Shown here piece after piece: positions 9,988-20,100 of a stretch of DNA of 64,000 nucleotides (its first letter is position 1; every line of letters begins with the position of its first letter). The notes beneath the pieces are model-generated. The model ran no database searches. It had not been told where the DNA came from and saw nothing but the letters and a program-made list of their open reading frames with translations. Source of the DNA: Plazaster borealis (Eukaryota > Echinodermata > Asteroidea > Forcipulatida > Labidiasteridae); NCBI GenBank assembly GCA_021014325.1, contig CM037464.1, positions 821,001-885,000 of the forward strand. The letters run 5' to 3'. A program made the translations under genes and the position numbers.

Positions 9988-12900
9988 CTAGGATTGCACG
10001 CCCGCATAAATTAAGTTCTTGATAAAGTAGACAGGTGATTTGTGCTGTAGGACACCCTCTAGTGACTGAATCTGAAAAGGAAACACACAACAGAAATTCA
10101 TTCTAAATGAGCCCCACTTTTCTCTGGTTGAATTTGACGCAACCTTAGGGTTGGGTTTTGATATTTGGATTTGCTTTTAGAAGAGAATGAACTAATGTGT
10201 GAGATTTTTATGGTAAGAAATCAAACTTTGGCAGTTATTTTGTCCGCACTGAGAGGAAAAAATGGGAAAAACTTACTTTAAAACCCCTACTACTCTTGTA
10301 CTTGTAGTCTTGGTAATATCTTCTAGCAAGTTGACCAACCATTTTAAGCCATTCAACTGTACAGGTTGTGTATGGTGGCACAACTTTTGAAAGAACTACA
10401 GTCTGTAGGTTTGAAGGTTACTAGGGTAGCAAGACTTTTTCCTGTCTTTTGGAGAGGTGGGAGAATGTAAATTATAACTAAAGAAGTTTTCACTTACATT
10501 ATCGAACCATCGAGACAGGTGCACATATTTCTCCTTTTCCTGAAATGTTAGTCCAGACTGTGTGAATAAACAAACAGAGTCTGTTACATTACAATGCTGT
10601 AAAAAAATCTACCTGGAAGTAAATTTACATTGAAGCTAAAGCTGTGTCAGAATTGGCGGCTATGGCTACCCGCTACGGCTACAGCTGGTTAGCCACTTCA
10701 TCATGCATTGAAGTATAGGACATCCTTAGCAATGACCTAACCAACAGTAGTAGCTGTAGCCGCAGTCGTCAATTCAAATATGGCCTTACACTCACAATGT
10801 TAACAACCTCTATGGCTGACATTACAGAGGCTTCAGATATGGGTTCCATTTAATCACCTTGAAACTCCTAAATAACAGTTTAGAAGTAGAGAACGAATTT
10901 GTTCGGGTCTAAACATGAGGTCCAAATAACTTTGTTCCTGAAGACCTACTGAACTTGTCAATGGGTATAGCCTTGATTCAAGGCTGTTGGCGTAGTGTAC
11001 CCCGGCGGCCCGGTGCGGCACGGCGATTCGGCAACAACTGCAGTGCATAGACAGTGTACATTGTACATATGTACAGTACATGTATTGTACAGCGAGAACT
11101 GTATAGCCAAGTCGTGAGTACGGTCGTTCTTTCAACCTCGAACGCGTGACTCAAACAACAGCCTTGACCGGTTTGTAAATGAAAGCTTATGTGTTTCTTT
11201 ATATTTTATTGGAAATCCAATAAAAGCACTTATGCAGGATGTGGGCGTTTCATTCTAAACATTGGCCAATCACAGGCGCGATTGAGAATGACCTATTTGA
11301 CCTGAAAGACAAGGCTGCATAATTACTGCTGCTATGCAATCCATGACGACCACTGTGTTAGTTATGTATACGCTGTACACGCGGATCGGCCGGTCGCGGC
11401 CGGCTGGAGCGCCTTGATCAAGGATTATGGACAACCCTGATCATTCGCCGTTCTTTTGGTTATTAATTCTGGAGTTGATGTAGTTTCTGCATTTGTGTTT
11501 TCCTTACATGTCCTCGCGAAGTCCGACTTAACTCTGTGCAGCCACACCGTCTTCATACTTTTGAATTGTTATCGGGCAGGGTCTTAAGAATTTACTGCTA
11601 AGCAAAAATTGAATACAGGATACAGTCACACATGATACATGTGAATTAGAGTTTTAGCTACCTTATTCTAGTAAGTGTACTTGGGAAATGTGCTTTAAAT
11701 AAATAGGCAGCTCTGAAATTGGGCACCTCTTGGGGCGGCCCACAAGATATAAAAAGTGCAATAAGCTATTAATTGCCTCCATGATGAAACAATCAACAAT
11801 ATTGTAGTTATTTGAGGTCTTTGTTTTGTATATTCTACCTCCAATGAATGCACCAACAATGATTAAATCACTGTTTTAATGGTGCAAGATGGAGACAGGA
11901 GATGGTCAATCGGGCTTATAGGCCATTATAAAATAAAATAAAACATCAGAAAAGCGTCTTCCTGATGGGAAATGGTGTATACATGTTATGTACTAAATCG
12001 ATCCACTCAACCTCATATTCCTGCCCTCATTGTCTCGCTCAGCTGACAATTTGTGGAGAATACGCAACATTTTCAGATAGATATTATTATAACAAAATAT
12101 TCCCAAATTCAAACCGGCGCGCCAGTGCATGCAAGTAGCCACATCTGGATACTGCATGCATATTCATAAGAATGAGTAAACAAGACTTCCGCCACTGACC
12201 AATGGGGTCTCGCCTTTCGCGCGCATTATAGTAATGAGTCATTGGCTTCAATACAAACCCATCAAGGCGTTGGTTCGGTGAGTATAGTAAACGGATAATA
12301 TGAGCATGCGCACACTGATCCTGCACACAGACACGTCCATGCACGTAGCTGGTAGCTCGGGCGGGTAGCTACGGCGGGTAGCGCGGCGCAAATAAAATAA
12401 AAATTAAAACATTACAATAAAAATTATTTAAAAAACCTCCAACGCCTTGATCAAGGCTACAATGGGTAGGGCCTACTCTTTATTATTAATTAGACTGGCA
12501 TTGTCCCTGGAGGGAAGAAGTTCCAGCCAAGAGCCCCAAGATGCAGCAGAGTTAATGGAAGGAGTTGTTTAAATACTTACAACTGCAGAGTGTAAGCCGT
12601 ATGCGAGGAGCATATCTGGTAATGTGAAATGGTCTCCGATGAAGTACGTTCTCGTTGTAAGATAAGTGTTAAGTTCCTGTATTGGAAGACAAATGTAATC
12701 AGGACAAGTGAGAAAGGGTCTTGATTCTATTTTCTGATGAGCAGAGGCAGGAGTGGGGCGAGAGGAGGAACACACTTATTTCAGAATTTTTCTCTATAAA
12801 ATGGATAGGATTTTGAAGAATCACCATACAAAATATTTGACTTGTGTAAAATTTATGAACGAAGACTAACCCTCCCAAATCCTTCTATATCCTCTTTGCC

Positions 12901-15900
12901 GAAATGAAGGATTCAGCAGGACTGAGGGTTGTAGGCCCAAATAACAATTGCTTATCACTGGGTCAGCCATACCATTACCAACCTTATCTAAGTCAAAAAT
13001 ATTGGAGTGAAGTGACAAAGGAGAGGAGGACAGTGAAGGATTGAGGTGACCTGTAGTCATGTGGGCCTAGGGAGTAAGGGTTAAGCTGTGTCCACGATGT
13101 GTTAAAGACAGTGTACACTATTGGTAATTGTCAAAGACCAGTCTTCTCACTTGGTGTATCTCAACATATGCATAAAATAACAAACCTGTGAAAATTTGAG
13201 CTCGATCGGTCGTCGGAGTTGCAAGATAACTATGAATAATAATAATAATAGTTAGTTTTTATATAGCGCTTTTCACGGCCGAAGGGCGTCCCAAAGCGCT
13301 TCACATTATTACCCCTGGTCACTGGGCCTTAAATCATTCCTTAAACCATCTCAGCTCCCTGGGGAGTATACAGCCTGTGCAACATTAATGCGCTACTCGG
13401 CTAAATCAATCACAAGAACCATCTCTGCCCTCACAGGTACCCATTTACCCCTGGGTGGAGAGAAGCTTATGGTTAAGTGTCTTGCTCAAGGACACAAGTG
13501 TCACGACCGGGATTCGAACCCACACTCTGCTGATCAAACACCAGAGCTTGAATCCGGCGCTCTTAACCGCTCGGCCACGACACCCCACGAAATGAAAGAA
13601 AAAACACCCTTGTCACACGAAGTTGTGTGCTTTCAGATGCTTGATTTTGAGACCACAAGTTCTAAACTTGAGGTCTCAAAATCAAATTCGTGGAAAATTA
13701 CTTCTTTCTCGAAAACTACTCCACTTCAGAGGGAGCCGTTTCTCACAATGTTTTATACTACCAACCTCTCCCCATTACTTGATACCAAGTAAGGTTTTGT
13801 GCTAATAATTATTTTGAGTAATTACCAATAGTGTCCACTGCCTTTAAGCAAAGCAAAAACAGAAACCAGTCAAAATATATTTTGCACTACTTCCGACTCG
13901 AGTGCTAAGGCAAATTTTACTACACTACCTTCAATATTGTTGAGATATCTTTCTCTCCATGACATCTGTCGATTTCCGTAACTCTGTATTCCAACCATTG
14001 AGCAATTAATGCTCTCTCTAAGGCATCATTTCCACCAATCAGATCCCTCCTACCAGCTTTCTTTGCAAGGTAAGTTGCTATGGACGACAGACCTTTTACT
14101 GTTGTACCATTAATTTGCCTCAAAGTTGGAACCTGTACAATGCCAGCAAGAAATTAAATGATTAGAGATTTGCAACTAGAACAGGTGTATGTGTCTCTCA
14201 CTCTGACTGATCAATCAATCATCATCACGATGATTATTATCACTCAATGTGACATTAATAAACAATCAAATCACATGACCACTCTCATCCAGCTGGCCGT
14301 GTTGAAGAGTCAAATTCAAAGTGTTCTGGACGAAAATACTCAAGTAATAAAAAGAAGACTATTGGAGTATTGCTTTTGGATTGTAGCAAAGTTTCACACT
14401 ACACAAGAAAACATTTATTAAAAATCAGGCACGCACAAAGATTTACCAACAGACATTGTCATTCAATTTAATAAAATTCAGTTCTACCTCCATGATTCAG
14501 CCAATATTATTATGTGCTCTTTTGATTTTGAAGTCTCTCTGCCATATTTGTTGACAGTCATGACATTATAAATTAAAGTCTTCCAGGCATCATAACTTGA
14601 TATAATTAGTCTTTTCACTTGTCATGCTTGTCTGTCATGTTTGTCATTTTTTAGCAGAGTCGGGTTGTATAATATTTGTAAATTTCCTTCCTTCCCTTTT
14701 TCCACAATAGCATCACGTCGGCCAGTTCTACTATACTACGGACGGAGAAAGTTGACTATTTTTTACGAAAGAAACATTTCTTCCCGTGAAAAATATGTAG
14801 GACCAATATGTATCCACGATTTAAACGTGTTTCCAGATACACTCTGATTACAACCATTACATTTGATGGTATTTTAAACTAGTTGTCTTGAGTTGTCTTC
14901 GAGTTGTCGTGGAGTTGTCTTGAAGAATACCAGTCATCTTGCCCCCCAGCAAAGTCGCCCACTACATAGTCGCCCCCCAGCAAAGTCGCCCACGACAAAG
15001 TCGCCCCCTCACTTACAAAGTCGCCCCCTGTCAAAGTCGCCCCTTACAAAGTCGCCCCCTGACAGAGTCGCCCCCTAACAAAGTCGCCCCCTGACACAGT
15101 CGCCTCCTAACAAAGTCGCCCAAGAAGACTTAGTGAGGGCGCCCTTTGTTAACGGTTTAGATTCAACCATTGGAGATTCCTTGGCAAATGCTTTGTCTTG
15201 ATATTCTTAATCAATTTGTCTGTTTATAATGTTTAGTGATTTTGTCTGTAGGCCTACTGTTTGAATCAACAACAAAAATCAATCAAACACTTTCGATCTC
15301 TGGCTGTGCTCCGTGGTCATAATGGGTTGATGTGGCTGGCTGCCAAAGGCGCCCTTGCATGCCTGCTTCTCGAACACGTTGTAGCCGCGTCCTTCGCAAT
15401 TCAGCTCGTAGCTGCCAGTAAGGATGATTAGCCTCCCAAATTATTATTATTATATTATTAAAGAAATAAAAAAACATCAGTGATCGACTTAATATTCATA
15501 GTGCTTTTTACACTGTAAATTACCAGTATCTCTCTTTTACCAAGTTTGTATTTTAAAATGCACATATGAGCTTTTATAGTTTTAATTAGCTCTCATATTT
15601 TGTATACTGTAAGCCATGTTTTATTAATGTCCATAATGTCCTTTAAAATGTCTGTTTCTTAAATTGTGGCACCAGGAGATTAACTTGATAGTAATTTAGT
15701 TTACTTTTTTGAAATCCATCAGGGGTGCTACTTTTTGTCCCCCTCTCCTATGTGTATTTTTATGTTTTATGTATCGTTCTTATTTTTGTACTTTGCATTT
15801 TTACCTGTGAAATTAATAAATGAAATAAATGAAATGAAAAAACATCAGTGATCGACTTAATATTTTTATTAAAGTAGGCAACTGTCAACTTATCACAACA

Positions 15901-16445
15901 ATAACACTTCACGAACTTCAAATAATGTATCAAAACACATCATTTTATTCAATAAAACTACATAGACTTATAACAATACAGTAAAACTGTATGTAATGTA
16001 ACTTGAATTTGATTATGTAACAATATTAAACACGCTCAAACCAGTCGTGCACGCTCAAAATCCCGTAGCATTTCTCAAAATCGCCGCCTTCATAACAGAT
16101 CTATCTAAATTTCGTGTTCCCCCAGTGCTAATAAATTGTTTCAAAATATAAAAGCGCCCTCACTTTTGTGATATGGCTTTCGCTCAACCATACACTGGGC
16201 GACTTTGTTAGGGGGCGACTGTGCCGGGGGCGACTTTGTTGGGGGGCGACTCTGTCAGGGGGCGACTCTGTGAGGGGCGACTTTGACAGGGGGCGACTTT
16301 GTAAGTGAGGGGGCGACTTTGTCGTGGGCGACTTTGCTGGGGGGCGACTTTGTAGTGGGCAACTTTGCTGGGGGGCGAGATGACTGGTTTCCGTCTTGAA
16401 TTGTCGTGAAATGGGCCTGTTGACCCTATAAATTAGTATGACCGG

Positions 16446-16479
<34 letters not shown>

Positions 16480-16630
16480 AATGTTGTTGTTGTTTTTATT
16501 GATCACACAGAGATAGCAAGTACAAGCAACATATACTCGCCTTTGTTTCACGGTTTACTCTGATCTTCATCAAAGTAGTAACATCAAGAAATCTGGATAG
16601 TGTCTTTAACTCTTGCTTTATGTCCGCCAT
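9988..16630 (-). CDS. EEF1E1: Eukaryotic translation elongation factor 1 epsilon-1 (AIMP3/p18)
   Basis: Five minus-strand exons, all with phase-0 junctions, give 171 aa (human about 174): 16559-16630, 13929-14132, 12581-12676, 10498-10557, 9988-10071. The product is a scaffold subunit of the multi-aminoacyl-tRNA synthetase complex, with known nuclear roles in DNA damage signalling. Exon 2 encodes GLSSIATYLAKKA and QWLEYRVTEID. Exon 3 encodes TYFIGDHFTLPDMLLAYGLH, the GST-C-like core. Exon 4 encodes FQEKEKYVHLSRWF and exon 5 VYFIKNLIY before the stop. All of these match the family in order. Exon 1 (MADIKQELKTLSRFLD...) is the weakest call. It was chosen because its ATG, in-frame donor and phase fit and its length is near the family's. 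It lies divergent to the ENPP-like gene. Confidence 0.92.
10640..10800. repeat. Imperfect hairpin repeat (GGCTAC/GTAGCC type)
   Basis: Imperfect inverted arms rich in GGCTACGGCTACAGCTG and GTAGCTGTAGCCGC, in EEF1E1 intron 4. Related sequence is seen at 38445-38580 (again inverted) and 49770-49830. Confidence 0.5.
12868..13060 (-). repeat. Single inverted copy of the ~115-bp dispersed repeat
   Basis: Reverse-complement relative of the tandem units at 18495-18990 and 36690-37405. Shared pieces include TTATTTGGGCCTACA, CAGTGATAAGCAATTG and GGTATG. It lies in EEF1E1 intron 2. Confidence 0.65.
13102..13847. mobile_element. MITE with ~27-bp terminal inverted repeats, split by a SINE
   Basis: The left end TTAAAGACAGTGTACACTATTGG and right end CCAATAGTGTCCACTGCCTTTAA are inverted copies. 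An internal palindrome lies near 13638-13690. A family A SINE (13237-13590, minus orientation) sits inside and splits it. Another copy, without the SINE, covers about 41670-42040. Shorter diverged relatives are at 22755-23080, 25440-25560 and 30165-30300. Confidence 0.75.
13237..13590 (-). repeat. tRNA-Leu-like SINE, family A (nested)
   Basis: Read on the minus strand it begins GTGTCGTGGCCGAGCGGTTA, then a CAA-anticodon-like loop, a long variable arm and GGGTTCGAATCCCGGTCGTGAC, as in a class II tRNA-Leu. The body holds the GGTCACTGGGC and AAGCGCTT segments. It ends in a TAA/ATT trinucleotide run on the plus-strand left side (13240-13255). Confidence 0.85.
14925..16392. mobile_element. Foldback (TU-like) transposon with subrepeat-built inverted arms
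   Basis: Arms of about 200 bp, roughly 14925-15150 and 16150-16392, are inverted near-copies. The outer ends are GAATACCAGTCATCTTGCC and, inverted, GGAAACCAGTCATCTCGCC. Each arm is mostly tandem 15-17-bp units of the AAAGTCGCCCCCTGAC type. An 8-bp direct repeat, GTCTTGAA, flanks the element at 14917-14924 and 16393-16400, which fits a target-site duplication. Sea-urchin TU elements are known to have this architecture. The roughly 1 kb middle has no transposase frame, so this copy is non-autonomous. It sits in EEF1E1 intron 1. Confidence 0.88.
15469..15864 (+). mobile_element. Retroposed insert with 28-bp target duplication inside the foldback element
   Basis: The 28-bp sequence beginning AAAAAACATCAGTGATCGAC occurs at 15469-15496 and again at 15837-15864. 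The roughly 340 bp between the copies ends in AAATGAAATAAATGAAATG-like tail repeats. A long target duplication plus a short tandem 3' tail fits a 5'-truncated non-LTR retrotransposon or a SINE. No coding sequence is left. Confidence 0.7.
16443..16495. repeat. (TTG)n microsatellite
   Basis: A near-perfect TTG run with one interruption, just outside the right end of the foldback element. Confidence 0.9.
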
Positions 16631-17125
16631 TTCGCAAGTGCACCGTGCAAAACTACAGAACGAAATTATGATAACTTTTGTTTGGCGCCCTCCAGTGACA
16701 AGACCTGTTTATAACTTATCCAAGTCCTCACAGCTGAAGTGACATTTTAGTTGAATTTGAAAGGTAAATCACTTTGGGTAAATGAGTTTATTGTTACTTC
16801 TCTTTAAATTATATGCCGTTAACAAAAACTAAATTAATTCTGGCTTGTTTAATTATGTTTCTTTACCGCAGTAAAATCATTATAATAAGTGGTAATGTCA
16901 TGTACCATTGACTAGAACGCCGTGAGGACTTACACAAATTGATGTTATTGATAGATTATAATAATCACGCTATTTGTAATACAGTCGTTCTTTTGATGTA
17001 GGCAAATCATTTTCCATAACAAAACACCATTGGCTGACAGCCATAGCCTATGACCCCGTATTATAACAATTTTTGTTTTTTCGTTGATGCCAATCCAGGG
17101 TTGTGCGTTGTGCTGAATCAACATA
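16631..17125. promoter_or_regulatory. Divergent intergenic region between EEF1E1 and the ENPP-like gene
   Basis: These 495 bases separate the two start codons, EEF1E1 to the left on the minus strand and the ENPP-like gene to the right on the plus strand. It must hold both 5' UTRs and probably a shared or bidirectional promoter. It is AT-rich with no CpG-island character and no clear TATA box, so no specific element is called. Confidence 0.5.
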
Positions 17126-20100
17126 ATGTCAGGGGTAGTTTATTCTCATAACATTAACAATCCTGAAAACGACTACGAAGAAATTGAAAAGCAAAGCAAC
17201 CCTGAGACTCCGAGGATTAATTCAGAAGGTGAGGCGAAGCGACGAACACCCGCGTCAAGCCCCAGGAAGCCCCCACGACCACTGAGTATGGCGGGCGCCG
17301 CTCCTCGGAGACAAAATGGACAACATTCTAGAGACGTAAGTACCATTCAACGGTTTACACTTTTGGTTTAAAAACATGATGAACACTATCTGCTGTCATT
17401 ACTTTATTGCATTTGTGAAAACAGTTTCAAATTAGTTATTTTCATGTTCATGATTTTTGTCAGTTTAATTTTGTATTAAAAGTAAAGACCTACAATAATG
17501 TATGAATTATTGATGTAATTATTTTTAACAATTCAGTGAAACTTCATTTACAAACATGACAAATAAGTGAAGGCATTAAATTCATGAGTTTGTAGAATAA
17601 AAGGACAAATAAACATGTATTAAATGTTTTAATGCATGTTTTTATGTAACAAAACACATGTTTTACTCACTTTGGTACTAAACCATGAAATTGTGAATAT
17701 TCGGTTTCGATTTCAGTTTTCGAGTGGCATTATATTTCTGTAACTCGAAACAATTAGCCCTATTGTTGCTGGTTTTAGAGGTCCTTTTGGTTGGTAAGCA
17801 GTTTGCAACAGCTAGGCTGCTTTTTTTTCTTATTTTGATTCTGGTCTTTAAAAAAAAAAAATCTGGTCCAATGGCCTCCGTGTAATTACAGGCCTGCAAT
17901 CTGATCCCGATAACGGAATAATCTCCCTCCATGAATCAGGCAATCAACTTCACTTGATGTATTTAAATCCAGTAAGTTAAAAACCCATTTAAATTCTTTC
18001 TGTTGTACTTTGTATTTTTTCTCTGCATTTTTTGTTATTTATTGTTATGTGCAGTATAGTATTTTCATATAGGGATTGTGCCATTTAAACATCCATTACT
18101 ATTATTATTATTATTATTAACTTGAAGAAAAAAAGTTTAAATTGTTAGTATAAAAAAACCAATATTTACTTTCCAATTTAGGCTAAACAATCAATGATAC
18201 AAAAGTTCAATACAAATCCTCAGGAAAAATAGGCCTTCATATAATTATATTTATCTGAAATAGGCCAGCTGTTTTTAGTCAAGGTCATTAAATGAAAACC
18301 TTACAAATCAACATTGCTTATTAATATTTTGATTGTCACAAACTCACTATCAAAAGAAGCCAAACATGACCTTTCACAAAAACCTGACAAACATGACACT
18401 GACAGAGGGGGTAAACTTGCTAGAACTCATTTGTGCTGGTTTGAAGCACTTTTCACTTGCTGGTTTTGTTATAAAAATGTGTTTGGAATTAACCCATACA
18501 CTATCCTCCACTCTATGGTCACTCAACAACAATGTTTGGACTTGGATAAGATTGGTATGCCTGGCCCAGTGATAAGCAATTGTTATTTGGGCCTACAGTC
18601 CTCAATCCTCCACTATCCTCCACTCTATGGTCACTCGACACCAAAATGTTTAGACTTGGATAAGATTAGATAGCCTGGCCCACTGATTTATAAGCATATT
18701 GCTATTTGGGCCTACAGTCCTCAATCCTCCACTATCCTCCACTCTATGGTCACTCGACACCAAAATGTTTAGACTTGGATAAGATTAGATAGCCTGGCCC
18801 ACTGATTTATAAGCATATTGCTATTTGGGCATACAGTCCTGAATCCTCCACTATCGTCCACTCTATGGTCACTCAACACCAACATGTTTGGACTTGGATA
18901 AGATTGGTATGCCTGGCCCAGTGATTTACAAGCAATGTGGGCCCACAGCCCCCAGTCCTTCTGAATCCTTCATTTCGGCAAAGAGGAAGGATTCAAGAGG
19001 GTTCAAGTGTTTGTAAGTAATACGCAGCTTTCATTTTTTTTTTCTTTCTCCCAGACGTCATTAGAGATGGATGACATTGATGTAGTTGATGCGCGCCCAT
19101 CAAGGCAACCTAAAACTAGTTCTCCAAATCAACCGACTGTCAATACCATTTCATCCCGGTCCAACCCAGATAGAACCGGTTCTCCACAGAAACAACTCAG
19201 TGAAGAAGACAAGAAAAAGCTGGTCTTAAAGCATCGTATTCAAGCAGTTGTGAGTTTTATTTATGTTTCAAGTGTGGACTGTTGTATAACTTTCTTGCAT
19301 GTTTGCATTATTCAGCTTGTCAGACACAAGTTGAAGAATTAATAACTAAGTATGAAACTTCGCAAAAGGATTTTAAAGAATGTTTCAAGGGTTGACTTTC
19401 AATCATGTTTTCAAACTAACTTTTTTGGTGCATGTTTTTTGATTGAGCTTGCCTGAAACAAAGTCGGAAAATTAATCAAAATGGAAGCTAATGCCAAATG
19501 ATTTAACATCATATATATTTTTTGGATTTTGCTTTGCAAATTTTTTTGTTTCCAAAGAAGTGAAGGAATTATAATCAGGTACTTTGTATTAAAAATTATT
19601 GACATCATAGAATCAGAAAATAACGATAGAATCATTGAATCAGAGCTGTATGTAAAGTTACTCTCACCACAAGTAATGATTAGGCCTAGTCTTCAAAATC
19701 ACAAAGCCTCAAAATTCCAGAGAAGTGGGCCCTCAGTTTAGATAAATCTGTGGAAATAATGAATAGTTTAACTTTGCATTTTTCGTTTGTTTTGGTTTGT
19801 AAACAAAATGTACGTCGTGGACTGTATTTTTGAAGAAAAAAATATAGTGTGTGTGTACTTGATCAGCTACTGTGTTTTTGTTCCATTTGCTTAATGTCTT
19901 TAAACCATGTAAACTGGTAAATGGTACACAGTTCATGGCAGTTCTACGGATACTGTCATTATAATGATCACAAAAATCAAAAATGTTTTTAAAAATGATT
20001 TTGCGTACTTGACAAGCTGACATGTTGACAATTTTTAATAACAACTCCATACATATACATATAAAACAAGTCAGGCAAAAACAATCAGAACTTCTGATTT

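Noticed and set aside
13505..13585. Minus-strand tRNA-Leu gene
   Set aside because: The tRNA-like part is fused to the same tail and body as eight other copies, so it is a SINE head.
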